Of a stretch of 64,000 bases of DNA, positions 20,667 to 29,208 are shown one piece after another. Position 1 is the stretch's first letter. Every line of letters starts with the position of its first letter. Origin of the DNA: Verrucomicrobiota bacterium (GTDB taxonomy: Bacteria; Verrucomicrobiota; Verrucomicrobiia; Limisphaerales; JADJPG01); NCBI GenBank assembly GCA_016713365.1, contig JADJPG010000004.1:124001-188000 (forward strand), read 5' to 3'. The position numbers and the translations under genes are program-made. The notes below the pieces were generated by a model, which was not told the DNA's origin, did not search any database, and saw nothing but the letters and a program-made list of their open reading frames with translations.

Positions 20667-21965
20667 ATGAGCGCCTCGCTTCCATTGCTCGCCTCCGCGC
20701 AGCCAGCCAATCGCCTTGTTACAGCTGAGCAGGTTTCCGCAGTCGTTACGAAGGCGTTGCCCGCCGACAGTTATCGCGGGAAGCGTGTCCTGCTCGTCGT
20801 ACCCGACGGCACGCGCACGGCGCCAGTCGGGCTGTTGTTCAAGGCGATTTACGCGGCGATTGGAGGCGTTACCAGCAAGCTCGACATCATCATCGCGCTC
20901 GGCACGCACCAGCCGATGACTGAGTCGGAAATTTGCGGACGCTTGGACATCACGCCGGAGCAGCGTGACGCGGAATACAAGCGCGTCGAGTTTATCAACC
21001 ACGAGTGGGATAATCCCGCGGCGTTGAAGGAAGTCGGGACAATTTCCGCGGGCGAAGTGAGCGAGTTGACCAATGGGCTGTTCTCGATGGACGTGCCGGT
21101 GGAAATCAACAAGCGCGTCTTCGACTACAACCAGCTTATCATCGTGGGCCCGGTGTTCCCGCACGAGGTCGTTGGCTTCTCGGGTGGCAACAAGTATCTG
21201 TTCCCCGGCATCGGCGGGCCGCGCATTCTGAATTTCTTTCACTGGCTCGGTGCGATGGTGACGAACCCGATGATCATTGGGAACAAGTGGACGCCCGTGC
21301 GCCGCGTCGTGGACAAGGCCGGTTCGCTCGTGAAGGTGCCCAAGCTCTGCTTCTGCATGGTCGTCGCGCCGGACAAGTCGCTCTCGGGATTGTTCGCCGG
21401 CACGCCGGAAGGCGCGTGGGATCACGCGAGCGAGCTCTCGAAGCAGATTCACATCACCTATGTGGACAAGCCGTTCAAGCAGGTGCTCTCGTGCTGTCCG
21501 CCGATGTATGCGGACGTGTGGACTGGCGGCAAGGCGATGTACAAGCTCGAGCCCGTGCTGGCCGATGGCGCGGAGTTAATCATCTACGCGCCGCACATCA
21601 CCGAGGTGAGCGTGACGCACGGCAAGACGTTGCTCGAAGTGGGTTATCACTGCCGTGATTACTTCCACAAACAGTGGGACAAGTTTAAGAACTATCCTTG
21701 GGGCGTGATTGCGCACTCCACACATGTGCGCGGCTTGGGCACGTTCGAGAACGGAGTGGAGAAATGTCGCGTGCAAGTGACGCTGGCGACGCAGATTCCC
21801 GAGAGCGTCTGCAAAAAGATCAACTTGGGCTACCGCGATCCAAACAGCATTCGCAAGGAAGACTTCCAGAATCGCGAGCATGAAGGCGTGCTCTTCGTGC
21901 CGAAAGCGGGTGAGATGCTTTACCATCTCAAGAACCCGCCGAAGTGGGCGGGGGGCCGGCAGTAA
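20667..21965 (+). CDS. LarA-like nickel-pincer-nucleotide-dependent racemase/epimerase (DUF2088 family)
   Basis: The 432-residue protein matches the lactate racemase LarA superfamily. The family's catalytic and metal-binding residues can be placed: His112 (NHEW), His166, Lys176 (GFSGGNKYLFPGIGG) and His192. The spacing 166-176-192 equals that of His174, Lys184 and His200 in the Lactobacillus plantarum enzyme, where the lysine carries the pincer cofactor and the last His binds nickel. LarA homologues act on various 2-hydroxy acids, including sugar acids. Pairing with an SDR related to mannonate enzymes suggests a sugar-acid substrate, which is inference only. The cofactor-synthesis genes larB, larC and larE are not in the window. 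The ATG at 20667 was chosen because the longer frame overlaps the SDR gene. Confidence 0.85.
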   Translation: MSASLPLLASAQPANRLVTAEQVSAVVTKALPADSYRGKRVLLVVPDGTRTAPVGLLFKAIYAAIGGVTSKLDIIIALGTHQPMTESEICGRLDITPEQRDAEYKRVEFINHEWDNPAALKEVGTISAGEVSELTNGLFSMDVPVEINKRVFDYNQLIIVGPVFPHEVVGFSGGNKYLFPGIGGPRILNFFHWLGAMVTNPMIIGNKWTPVRRVVDKAGSLVKVPKLCFCMVVAPDKSLSGLFAGTPEGAWDHASELSKQIHITYVDKPFKQVLSCCPPMYADVWTGGKAMYKLEPVLADGAELIIYAPHITEVSVTHGKTLLEVGYHCRDYFHKQWDKFKNYPWGVIAHSTHVRGLGTFENGVEKCRVQVTLATQIPESVCKKINLGYRDPNSIRKEDFQNREHEGVLFVPKAGEMLYHLKNPPKWAGGRQ

Positions 21966-21987
21966 GCGGTAGACAGCTTACGAAAGA

Positions 21988-22019
21988 AAAAGGCGCGGGT
22001 CGTTTGACCCGCGCCTTTC
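21988..22019. terminator. Bidirectional intrinsic terminator
   Basis: A perfect 13-bp stem (AAAGGCGCGGGTC with GACCCGCGCCTTT) around a GTTT loop sits between the LarA-like gene and the convergent YlbF-family gene. A-rich sequence on the left and T-rich sequence on the right suit termination from both sides. Confidence 0.85.
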
Positions 22020-22042
22020 ATTTTCAAAGTGCTTCTGTTTGG

Positions 22043-22453
22043 TCAGTGGCAACCGCAGCTCGGGCCGCAGCCTTCAGCCGGGAAATCTTCAATGGTCGGC
22101 ACGCGGCCGAGTTCAAACGTCTTGCTGACGTATTGCATCACGGACTCCTGAATCTTGTGCATCTGCTGTTGGGCAGTGAGGAAGTTCGCCGCGACCGGAT
22201 TGTTCAGCAGGAGTTCGCGGTTCTTCTCGAACTCGGCAATATCATTGTTGTCGAGCTGCGCGCCCATCTGCTGTTTCTGCTGAAGTTCGTCACCCTTCTC
22301 CATCACAAGCTGATATTGGGCCTTGGCGGCGTCGTCGCCCATGAAGGCGTCGATGCGCGTGCGAATCTGGCGGAACTCCGGCTGGTCGATGATGGTTTGG
22401 CAGAGCTCTTTGGTCTGCTGGATGATGGCCGTTTCTTCAGTGGTTGCTTGCAT
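22043..22453 (-). CDS. YlbF/YmcA-family protein with C-terminal Cys cluster
   Basis: The 136-residue helical protein fits the YlbF/YmcA (com_ylbF, DUF964) family: an N-terminal LCQTIIDQPEFRQIRTRIDAF segment, a central Gln-rich helix, and a NNPVAANFLTAQQQMHKIQE block. In Bacillus subtilis, YlbF, YmcA and YaaT form a complex that binds iron-sulphur clusters and steers RNase Y. The C terminus here ends CGPSCGCH (residues 129-136), a plausible metal or Fe-S ligand set. Its role outside Firmicutes is not established. It is alone on the minus strand, behind a shared terminator. Confidence 0.75.
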   Translation of the reverse strand: MQATTEETAIIQQTKELCQTIIDQPEFRQIRTRIDAFMGDDAAKAQYQLVMEKGDELQQKQQMGAQLDNNDIAEFEKNRELLLNNPVAANFLTAQQQMHKIQESVMQYVSKTFELGRVPTIEDFPAEGCGPSCGCH

Positions 22454-22585
22454 GGGTCAGTCGTGTTCGTTCGGTTCGTCTGTTACGTTGTTCGCCGAGT
22501 TCGCCGGCTCTTGCCTGCCAACGAGCGACAGACGTCAAGACTACAGCATGGAAACCGTGGTGAGGCAAATAATTGCTTGGAGAAA

Positions 22586-23011
22586 CTATGCCGGCGGAGG
22601 TGGTGCGAAATACGGAGTGAGTGTGGCTACCAGTTCCGCAGGGAGCCGTTTCGGCTTGTCGTGCAGCGAGGTGCAGACGTGATGCGTGGTGCCTTCGACG
22701 AGGGGCGTTCCTTGCGCGTTCTTCACGCGGCAGGCGAAGGTGAGCCGGATGCGTTCAGCCTCCGTAATCCACAGTTCGACCGTCAGCAGGTCGTCATAGC
22801 GGGCGGGACCTTTGAAGGTGAGCCGGCATTCGATCACGGGAAATATTGTATCCCGCTCCTGCAGCGCCGCGAAGGTGTGGCCGAGTTCGCGGAAGAATTC
22901 CCCCCGGGCAAGCTCCAGGATGTCGAGAAACCGCGAATGATACACATGATTCCCGACGGTGCAGAGCGAGTAGCTGACTCGATGCTGAAAGCGATAGATT
23001 TGTCCAGACAC
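22586..23011 (-). CDS. YbgC/FadM-like hotdog acyl-CoA thioesterase
   Basis: About 141 residues from a GTG at 23009-23011, the first plausible start. The frame is open much further upstream, but those codons are the antisense of trpE. The segment VGNHVYHSRFLDILELARGE is the 4HBT/YbgC signature, and the rest (VIECRLTFKGPARYDDLLTVELWI) follows the hotdog pattern. At the place of the usual catalytic Asp (as in ETDAMG) there is a Cys (SLCTVG), so activity is uncertain or differs from classic YbgC. Divergent from trpE with 87 bp between the starts. Confidence 0.75.
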   Translation of the reverse strand: MSGQIYRFQHRVSYSLCTVGNHVYHSRFLDILELARGEFFRELGHTFAALQERDTIFPVIECRLTFKGPARYDDLLTVELWITEAERIRLTFACRVKNAQGTPLVEGTTHHVCTSLHDKPKRLPAELVATLTPYFAPPPPA

Positions 23012-23098
23012 GGGACGAGGGTAGAACGAGCTCGGATGGTCGCCAATTGATTTTCCCTGTGGCGCGAAACGCCCGGCGCAGGCTACAACTTCCGCGTC

Positions 23099-24628
23099 AT
23101 GTATTCGCCGACGCTGGATGAATTTCAGAAGCTGGCCGCGCAGGGAAACCTGATTCCGGTCACGCGCAAGCTGCTTGCCGACTTTGAGACGCCGCTCTCC
23201 GCCTATCGCAAGATTCGCGGCCAGGGCGAGTCGTTCCTCTTCGAGTCCGTCGAGGGCGGTGAACATCTCGGCCGTTACTCCTTCGTGGGCTGCAATCCGC
23301 GAGCGATCATTCGTCAGTATGGCGGTCGCATCGAAGTCATCGAAAACGGAAAGGTGGTGGACAAGTTCGCAGTTCCGCGCGAGCCGCAGCCTGACTGCGA
23401 CAAGTGCGTGAAGGACGGACTGGAAGTCGTGGAGCTTGTGTTGAAGAAATTTCGCGCCGTGCCGCTCCCCGGTTTGCCACGCTTCACCGGCGGCGCCGTC
23501 GGTTTCATCGGTTACGAATTCATTCACGATGTCGAACCCGTTGTTCCGCGTCCGGTTCATGATGAGCTCAAGACGCCGACGATGTATTTCCTGATCGCGG
23601 ACGAGTTGCTGATTTTTGATCGCGTCGCACAAACCATCACTGTGCTGGTGAATGCTGTCGTGGATGAAGCGGCGAATCCGGCCGAGGCCTACGAGAACGC
23701 GGTCGGCGAGATCGAACGCCTGGTTTCGTTGCTGGAGCAACCCATCGAGCACGCGCCGGTCACGGTTCCGACCGAGCTGCCGAACGTGCCTTTCGAGTCG
23801 AACGTTTCGAAGGACAAGTTCTTCGCGAATGTGCTCAAGGCGAAGGAATACATCACGGCGGGCGACATCATTCAGGTCGTCGGCTCGCAGCGGTTCTCCA
23901 CGCCCGTCAAAGCGGAGCCGCTGGATGTCTATCGCGCCGCGCGGTCCATCAATCCATCGCCCTATATGTTCCTGCTGGAACTGGAAGGCTTCGCGCTGGT
24001 CGGCGCCTCACCGGAGATTCATGTGCGTTGCGAAGACCGCAGCGTGGAGATTCGGCCCATCGCCGGCACGCGCCGGCGCGGTGCCACCGTGGAGGAGGAT
24101 CTCGCGCTCGAAAAAGAGTTACTCGCGGATCCGAAAGAACGCGCCGAGCACGTCATGCTCGTGGACCTCGCGCGAAACGACATCGGGCGCGTGTGCGATT
24201 TCGGCAGCGTGCAGGTGAAGGACTTGATGATCATCGAGCGCTACAGCCACGTGATGCACATCGTGTCGCAAGTGGAGGGTACGCTTTCGAAGGACAAGAC
24301 GCCCTACGACCTGATGCGCGCCACGTTCCCGGCCGGAACGTTGAGCGGTGCGCCGAAGATTCGCGCGATGCAAATTATCTCGGAGCTGGAACAAACGACG
24401 CGCGGGCCGTACGGCGGTTGCGTCGGCTACTTCAGCTTCAATGGTAATCTCGACTGCTGCATCACGATCCGCACGGCGCTGCTGAAGGACGGCAAAGCCT
24501 ACGTGCAGGCGGGTGGCGGCTGGGTGAATGATTCCACGCCCGAGGCGGAGTATCAGGAGACCGTCAACAAGTCCAAGGCGATGCTGAAAGCGGTGGCGAT
24601 GGCGGAAGGCTTCGCTGGCGTGCAGTGA
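23099..24628 (+). CDS. trpE: Anthranilate synthase component I
   Basis: Converts chorismate to anthranilate with the TrpG glutaminase, the first committed step to Trp. The 509 residues include the N-terminal Trp-binding region (ESVEGGEHLGRYSFVG near residue 50) and the chorismate-binding domain, with KEYITAGDIIQVVGSQRF near residue 250, IAGTRRRG near 320, LVDLARNDIGRV near 355 and GAPKIRAMQI near 415. No trpG or other trp gene follows. I saw no leader peptide or attenuator in front of it, unlike aroF. Confidence 0.95.
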   Translation: MYSPTLDEFQKLAAQGNLIPVTRKLLADFETPLSAYRKIRGQGESFLFESVEGGEHLGRYSFVGCNPRAIIRQYGGRIEVIENGKVVDKFAVPREPQPDCDKCVKDGLEVVELVLKKFRAVPLPGLPRFTGGAVGFIGYEFIHDVEPVVPRPVHDELKTPTMYFLIADELLIFDRVAQTITVLVNAVVDEAANPAEAYENAVGEIERLVSLLEQPIEHAPVTVPTELPNVPFESNVSKDKFFANVLKAKEYITAGDIIQVVGSQRFSTPVKAEPLDVYRAARSINPSPYMFLLELEGFALVGASPEIHVRCEDRSVEIRPIAGTRRRGATVEEDLALEKELLADPKERAEHVMLVDLARNDIGRVCDFGSVQVKDLMIIERYSHVMHIVSQVEGTLSKDKTPYDLMRATFPAGTLSGAPKIRAMQIISELEQTTRGPYGGCVGYFSFNGNLDCCITIRTALLKDGKAYVQAGGGWVNDSTPEAEYQETVNKSKAMLKAVAMAEGFAGVQ

Positions 24629-24701
24629 CGATTGGAACTTGGACTCTGGCGCCTGATTCCCTACTTTCCCTCTCACATTTTTTAAAACCTGAACTACATC
24701 T

Positions 24702-25601
24702 ATGAGCGTTCTTATTGTCGGCTCGACAGCCTTGGATTCCATCAAAACCCCCAACGCGGAAAATCCGCGGCTGCTCGGTGGTTCCGCGAGTCACGCGGCG
24801 GTGGCGGCCAGTTTCTTCGCGCCGGTGAAGATGGTTGGTGTGGTGGGTGATGATTTTCCGAAGAAGTACGTCACGCTCTACAAGAAGCACGGCATCGATC
24901 TTCACGGCCTGCAGGTTCAGGAAGGCAAGACGTTCCACTGGGCGGGAGAGTACGAAGTGAACATGAACAACCGCCGCACGCTCCTCACCGAGCTCGGCGT
25001 GTTCGAGAAGTTCACCCCGCACCTGCCCGAGCCGCACAAGAAGAGCGAGTTCGTGCTGCTCGCGAACATCGCCCCGGCGCTCCAGCATCATGTGCTCGAC
25101 CAGATGTCGCGCCCGAAGTTCGTCGTCGCCGACACGATGGATCTCTGGCTGAACATCGCGCTCGACGACCTGGTTCGCCTGCTCAAGCGCATCGACGGCT
25201 TCGTGCTCAACGACAGCGAAGCACATCAATTGACGAAGGAAGACAACGTCTTCGCCGCGATGAAGAAGCTGCACAAGATGGGCCCGAAGTACGTCATCAT
25301 TAAGAAAGGTTCGCACGGCTCCATTCTCTCCGGCCCAAAAGGCGCGTTCATCTGCCCGGCGTATCCATTGCCGAAGGTGGTCGATCCTACTGGCGCGGGC
25401 GACAGCTTCGTTGGTGGCATGATGGGCTACCTCTCGACCGCGCGCGGCGGCATCGACGCGAACATTCGTCGGGCGATGATCTACGGCAGTGTCACGGCGA
25501 GCTACTGCTGCGAAGGGTTCGGCCTGACCCGCACCACGAAGGTGAAGCGCGGCGACATCGACAAGCGCGTGAAGGAATTGGAATCGCTGACGAAGTTCTG
25601 A
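24702..25601 (+). CDS. PfkB-family carbohydrate kinase
   Basis: The 299-residue protein has the ribokinase fold signatures. An N-terminal GGSASHAAVAASFF segment (about residues 27-40) corresponds to the substrate-binding Gly-Gly motif, and a C-terminal DPTGAGDSF motif (about 229-237) holds the catalytic Asp. The acceptor (ribose, adenosine, a fructose derivative or other) cannot be assigned from sequence alone. It follows trpE by 73 bp on the same strand but has no obvious pathway link to it. Confidence 0.88.
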   Translation: MSVLIVGSTALDSIKTPNAENPRLLGGSASHAAVAASFFAPVKMVGVVGDDFPKKYVTLYKKHGIDLHGLQVQEGKTFHWAGEYEVNMNNRRTLLTELGVFEKFTPHLPEPHKKSEFVLLANIAPALQHHVLDQMSRPKFVVADTMDLWLNIALDDLVRLLKRIDGFVLNDSEAHQLTKEDNVFAAMKKLHKMGPKYVIIKKGSHGSILSGPKGAFICPAYPLPKVVDPTGAGDSFVGGMMGYLSTARGGIDANIRRAMIYGSVTASYCCEGFGLTRTTKVKRGDIDKRVKELESLTKF

Positions 25602-25635
25602 GCGGCGCGGCAGGGTCGTCTGCCGGTGGCGGCGG

Positions 25636-26382
25636 TTAAATGCCGGTGGCGAGGCGCAGTTCCCGTTTCTCGCGTTGCCCTTGAATGCTCACGATGGCTG
25701 AGCGTTCCCGTACTTCGACGACGAGGATCTTCACCCGCTCATTGCCCACTTTGATCGTCGCGGATTGCCCGGCGGAAAGTACCGCATCGTTGATTACCGC
25801 CTGCCGTTTCTTCTTCGAGGAGACGATTTTGGAAAGCACGAGGTCCGCGCGATTGGTCTGGGATGCGGCCGTCGACGGCTGGACCCGTTTCGGCGCGGCT
25901 GGCTTGCGAACCGCTGGCTTGGGTTGCGGAATGTCCGAAGGCGGACGGAGCAGTTTTTCCACTTCGGTGATAAATGATTTCGGGCCGCCGTTCGCGTAGT
26001 TCACGTTGCCGAGTCGGTTGCCGGTCGAGTCGATCAAAACCAGCGTCGGGAAACCTTGCACTTGGTATTGTTGCGCCAGCTTCTGGTTCGCCTTCTGCGC
26101 GGTGGGAGTGAGCGGCTTCCGTTTTGGGAAATCCACTTCGACCAGCACGAGATTGGTTTGCGCGTAGTTGGTGAAGGCCGGTTTCAGAAACACATCCTTC
26201 CGCAGCTTCATGCACCAGCCGCACCAGTCGGACCCCGTGAAGTTCACGAGCACCGCTTTGCCCTCGGCGCGCGCCTGCGCCTGCGCCTTGGTGAGGTCAG
26301 TGGACCAACCGGCCGATCCGTTACTGCTAATGGCGGCGAGCAGTAGGAGCGCGGTGGTGGTGAACAGCGGGAACGGCTTCAT
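25636..26382 (-). CDS. Exported thioredoxin-family protein
   Basis: The 248-residue product begins with a signal peptide (about residues 1-24). A thioredoxin fold follows, with FTGSDWCGWCMKLRKDVF near residues 49-66, where the CGWC pair is the redox centre, and a cis-Pro region QVQGFPTLVLID near 110. The C-terminal third (about 150-248) is a Pro/Ala linker followed by a short beta-rich module that I do not recognise. It probably acts as a periplasmic disulphide reductant or isomerase. It lies 3 bp after the Sel1-type gene and is likely in one transcript with it. Confidence 0.85.
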   Translation of the reverse strand: MKPFPLFTTTALLLLAAISSNGSAGWSTDLTKAQAQARAEGKAVLVNFTGSDWCGWCMKLRKDVFLKPAFTNYAQTNLVLVEVDFPKRKPLTPTAQKANQKLAQQYQVQGFPTLVLIDSTGNRLGNVNYANGGPKSFITEVEKLLRPPSDIPQPKPAVRKPAAPKRVQPSTAASQTNRADLVLSKIVSSKKKRQAVINDAVLSAGQSATIKVGNERVKILVVEVRERSAIVSIQGQREKRELRLATGI

Positions 26383-26385
26383 GAA

Positions 26386-27042
26386 CTACCGGGAATCGGA
26401 TGGTGCGCGCAGACCGGCCGGGATCTCCTGCAAGTCCGGTTCAGCTGCGAGCAAGGTGTTGATGCGCCGGACGTGAGGCGCATTGGTCCGCGTCGTGACG
26501 CTGACCGTGGAGATCGATGGGGCAGGGGAGAAATCGCGATTGGTCACCGTTGCGGTCGGAGTCGGCGCGGGGATCGCGTTCGTTGGCGTTTGCGGCCGGG
26601 TCATTGACGGCAGAACGATTGGCGCGAGCGTCAGCGCCGGAGCGTTTGTGTTGGCGCGGGCCTCGAGTTGGTCTGCCGCACGACGTAGCCAGTTCGCCGC
26701 AGTGGCGGGATTCTTCTCCACGCCGCGTCCCGAGATGTAGCATCCGGCCAGGGTGAGCTGAGCTGGGACGTGATTCTGGTCCGCCGCCTTTTGGTACCAC
26801 ACCACGGCGTTCGTGAAGTCCGACAATGCGACGTAGAAGTCCGCGAGCTGCGTTTGCGAGCGCGGTCGGCCGGCTTCGGCTTGGGAGCGGACGTAGTTCA
26901 TGTCGGGCAAATCCTCCTCGTCGTCGGCTCCGTTGAAATCGAGATCTGCTGCTCGAATTTGGAACTCCAAAGCCCCGGTCCCGCTGAAGCACAGCAGGCC
27001 GAGGACACACGCCATCCAGTGACAGGTTTTACGTCCGGCCAT
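26386..27042 (-). CDS. Exported Sel1/TPR-like repeat protein
   Basis: The 218-residue protein has an N-terminal signal peptide (about residues 1-24) and Sel1-like repeats at about residues 50-125 (SQTQLADFYVA, AVVWYQKAADQNHVPAQLTLAGCYISGRGVEKNP, AANWLRRAADQ). A low-complexity Pro/Thr/Ala tail follows. Sel1 repeats mediate protein contacts, and no enzymatic role is indicated. Last but one gene of the long minus-strand run. Confidence 0.78.
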   Translation of the reverse strand: MAGRKTCHWMACVLGLLCFSGTGALEFQIRAADLDFNGADDEEDLPDMNYVRSQAEAGRPRSQTQLADFYVALSDFTNAVVWYQKAADQNHVPAQLTLAGCYISGRGVEKNPATAANWLRRAADQLEARANTNAPALTLAPIVLPSMTRPQTPTNAIPAPTPTATVTNRDFSPAPSISTVSVTTRTNAPHVRRINTLLAAEPDLQEIPAGLRAPSDSR

Positions 27043-27109
27043 GCATCAGTTATCGGAGGTGCGATGGCCGTGCTTAACGCAACGGATGGGCTTTGTGACG
27101 TTTGGAAGT

Positions 27110-29116
27110 TCATGGGCGCAGAACCTCCCACTTCTCGCCGAAAAAGCCGGCGTGCCGAATCCGCTCAGACGACCTTCCCTGTCCGGTTACGTCGACCAAC
27201 GCGAAGTCCGGCAGCTTCGGCGTCTGCTGCGCGTTGCTCGCTGAGCCCTCCTGCCAGAAGGTGAACCCACTGTTGATGACGACGTAGCGTTCCCGGTTCA
27301 GCGGGTTTGGATAAATGAGCACCGGCGCGCACTGGGTGGATGGAAAAGTCACCGTGCCGATTTGGACTCGCGACTTATCCCAGCGCACGGGAAGTTGGTT
27401 CGCGATTCGGCCCAGCACGTGATGGCTCTGCGGGTCGCCAAACAGGATCAGGTGGTGGTGGGCGATGTCATCCTCTGTCACGGCATGGTCGAACTTCAGC
27501 CGGACGTCTCCGCGGAACTGAGCGCGCCATTCGTTGGTAAAATGGGCGAGTTCAGCCATCGCCCATTGATGAACGGCGGGGTCCATGGGCTGACCGGTCG
27601 GTTGCACGACGAGGAAGCTGTCCATGAACGCATCGTCGATTGGTCCCTGAAGACCGTGACGCTTTCGCAGTTCACCGTCCCGTTCAGTACGAACTTGTTT
27701 CCAGCGGCTGCCGCGTTTCGAGAAGCTGGCCGTTCCATTGCCCGCGTCAGGTCGGGGAAAGGAAAGTCGCTGCTGATCGATCTGAATCGTCAGGGCGCTC
27801 TCGCCTTTGATCGAGCGCGCGGCTTGGGGTGGGATCGACAGCGTGAGCTCCGTGACATTGGTGGTTGCGACCTTTAGTCCGCCCTCGACGACTTCCGCGT
27901 CGACGCGCGCGCGTTCCCAATGGCGTTCCATGGCGTCGACGGTCACCCACTTGTTGCGATTGTAGCGAAGCGTCCAGGTGGTCAGGCGAACGCGGTCTGG
28001 CCACGGATCGTTTCCGCGAGCCATCAACGCATCGAACTGCCGGGCGAGCTCGAGCTTGGTCTTCGGTTCGTATTTGTGCTCCACGCCGGGGCCGATCAGG
28101 TGGGTGAGCTCGAGCCCTTCCGCCTTCATCGCGCGCGCCATGATGTCCGCCGCCTGCTTTTGCTTATCCAACTCGCCGCTGTAGGCGATGGTCGGGAGGT
28201 TGAACAAATTCGCGGCGTAGTCCGTGGCGTCGTAGAGATGCCACAGCTTCTGCTCGAACCATGCGGGCTTCGGCTCCTTCGCGAGAGCTTTCGTATATTC
28301 CGCCGTTTCGGCAAACCCGGCGCCCGGCGCGGCGGCGGACCAGAATCCACCATGATGCGCCGCGAGATGCCACGTGCCGGCTCCGCCCATCGAGAAGCCG
28401 CGGATGCCAGAACGCGAACGATCAATGGGGTATTCCGTCGCCGCGTGTTCGAGGGCTTCGAACACGTCCACTTCGCCCGCGAACTTGAATGCGTTGCAAT
28501 AGCGGCCATATGGATGGAGCACAAAGGTGTCCGCAGGAGCGAAATCGCCGACCGACCGCAACCGATCGCCGAGGAACTTGAGATCGGTCAGATTGTTATC
28601 ACGACCGTGCAGCCAGACATCGAGCCGGTGGGTGCGGGAGGACTCGGAAGCAAAGGAAGCCGGCACAACGAGACCGTAAGGTTGAATGGAGCCATCGATG
28701 CGCGAGACAAACCCGCGGACCACCAGCCCGGTCGCCGTCTGCCAGGGCGCGCGACCTTCCGCCAATTGCGCGGCACGTTCGCGTCCGAGCTTCAGGAGTG
28801 TGCGCGCGATTGAGACATCGTTGCTGCGGAGAAATTCATCATGGACCAGCGCCCAGTGGACGGCTTTGTGAAAGATCTCGATGTCTGGCAGCAGTGCCAA
28901 CGCGCGCGGTTGCTGGCGAAACTGGGTTCGCAGGCCGTCGATGTCCGCCCTTAGCGCTGCGGTGCCAGACTCCAGTTCAGAGCGAACCTCGGACTCAATC
29001 TTGATGCCCGGTTGCGGCGCGACACGGCGTTGGCTCTGAGCCTGCAACATCGCGTCTCCGCTCATCATCAGCCAGCTGAGGATGAGGACGACGAAGATGT
29101 GGCGTGCCCGAACCAT
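27110..29116 (-). CDS. Secreted alpha/beta-hydrolase (esterase / prolyl-oligopeptidase-like)
   Basis: The 668-residue protein has a signal peptide (about residues 1-27), a helical region, and an alpha/beta-hydrolase domain with the nucleophile elbow GFSMGGAGTWHLA near residue 245 and an HLIGPGVEHKYEP segment near 340 that likely holds the catalytic His. The last about 270 residues form beta-rich sequence of unknown fold. Related PVC-phylum proteins are annotated as secreted peptidases or esterases. The substrate is unknown. It starts 92 bp downstream of jetD on the same strand. Confidence 0.8.
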   Translation of the reverse strand: MVRARHIFVVLILSWLMMSGDAMLQAQSQRRVAPQPGIKIESEVRSELESGTAALRADIDGLRTQFRQQPRALALLPDIEIFHKAVHWALVHDEFLRSNDVSIARTLLKLGRERAAQLAEGRAPWQTATGLVVRGFVSRIDGSIQPYGLVVPASFASESSRTHRLDVWLHGRDNNLTDLKFLGDRLRSVGDFAPADTFVLHPYGRYCNAFKFAGEVDVFEALEHAATEYPIDRSRSGIRGFSMGGAGTWHLAAHHGGFWSAAAPGAGFAETAEYTKALAKEPKPAWFEQKLWHLYDATDYAANLFNLPTIAYSGELDKQKQAADIMARAMKAEGLELTHLIGPGVEHKYEPKTKLELARQFDALMARGNDPWPDRVRLTTWTLRYNRNKWVTVDAMERHWERARVDAEVVEGGLKVATTNVTELTLSIPPQAARSIKGESALTIQIDQQRLSFPRPDAGNGTASFSKRGSRWKQVRTERDGELRKRHGLQGPIDDAFMDSFLVVQPTGQPMDPAVHQWAMAELAHFTNEWRAQFRGDVRLKFDHAVTEDDIAHHHLILFGDPQSHHVLGRIANQLPVRWDKSRVQIGTVTFPSTQCAPVLIYPNPLNRERYVVINSGFTFWQEGSASNAQQTPKLPDFALVDVTGQGRSSERIRHAGFFGEKWEVLRP

Positions 29117-29208
29117 TTTGCGTGGAGTGAGTGAAGCGCAGGATCCGCGGTGCCGAAACTAAAAGTTGTTCACAATCGTGCGTCGATCGAATCGGACGTG
29201 GTGCCGAA

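Noticed and set aside
23012..23752. N-terminal extension of the thioesterase frame
   Set aside because: These codons are antisense to trpE, and the recognisable hotdog domain begins only near 23011.
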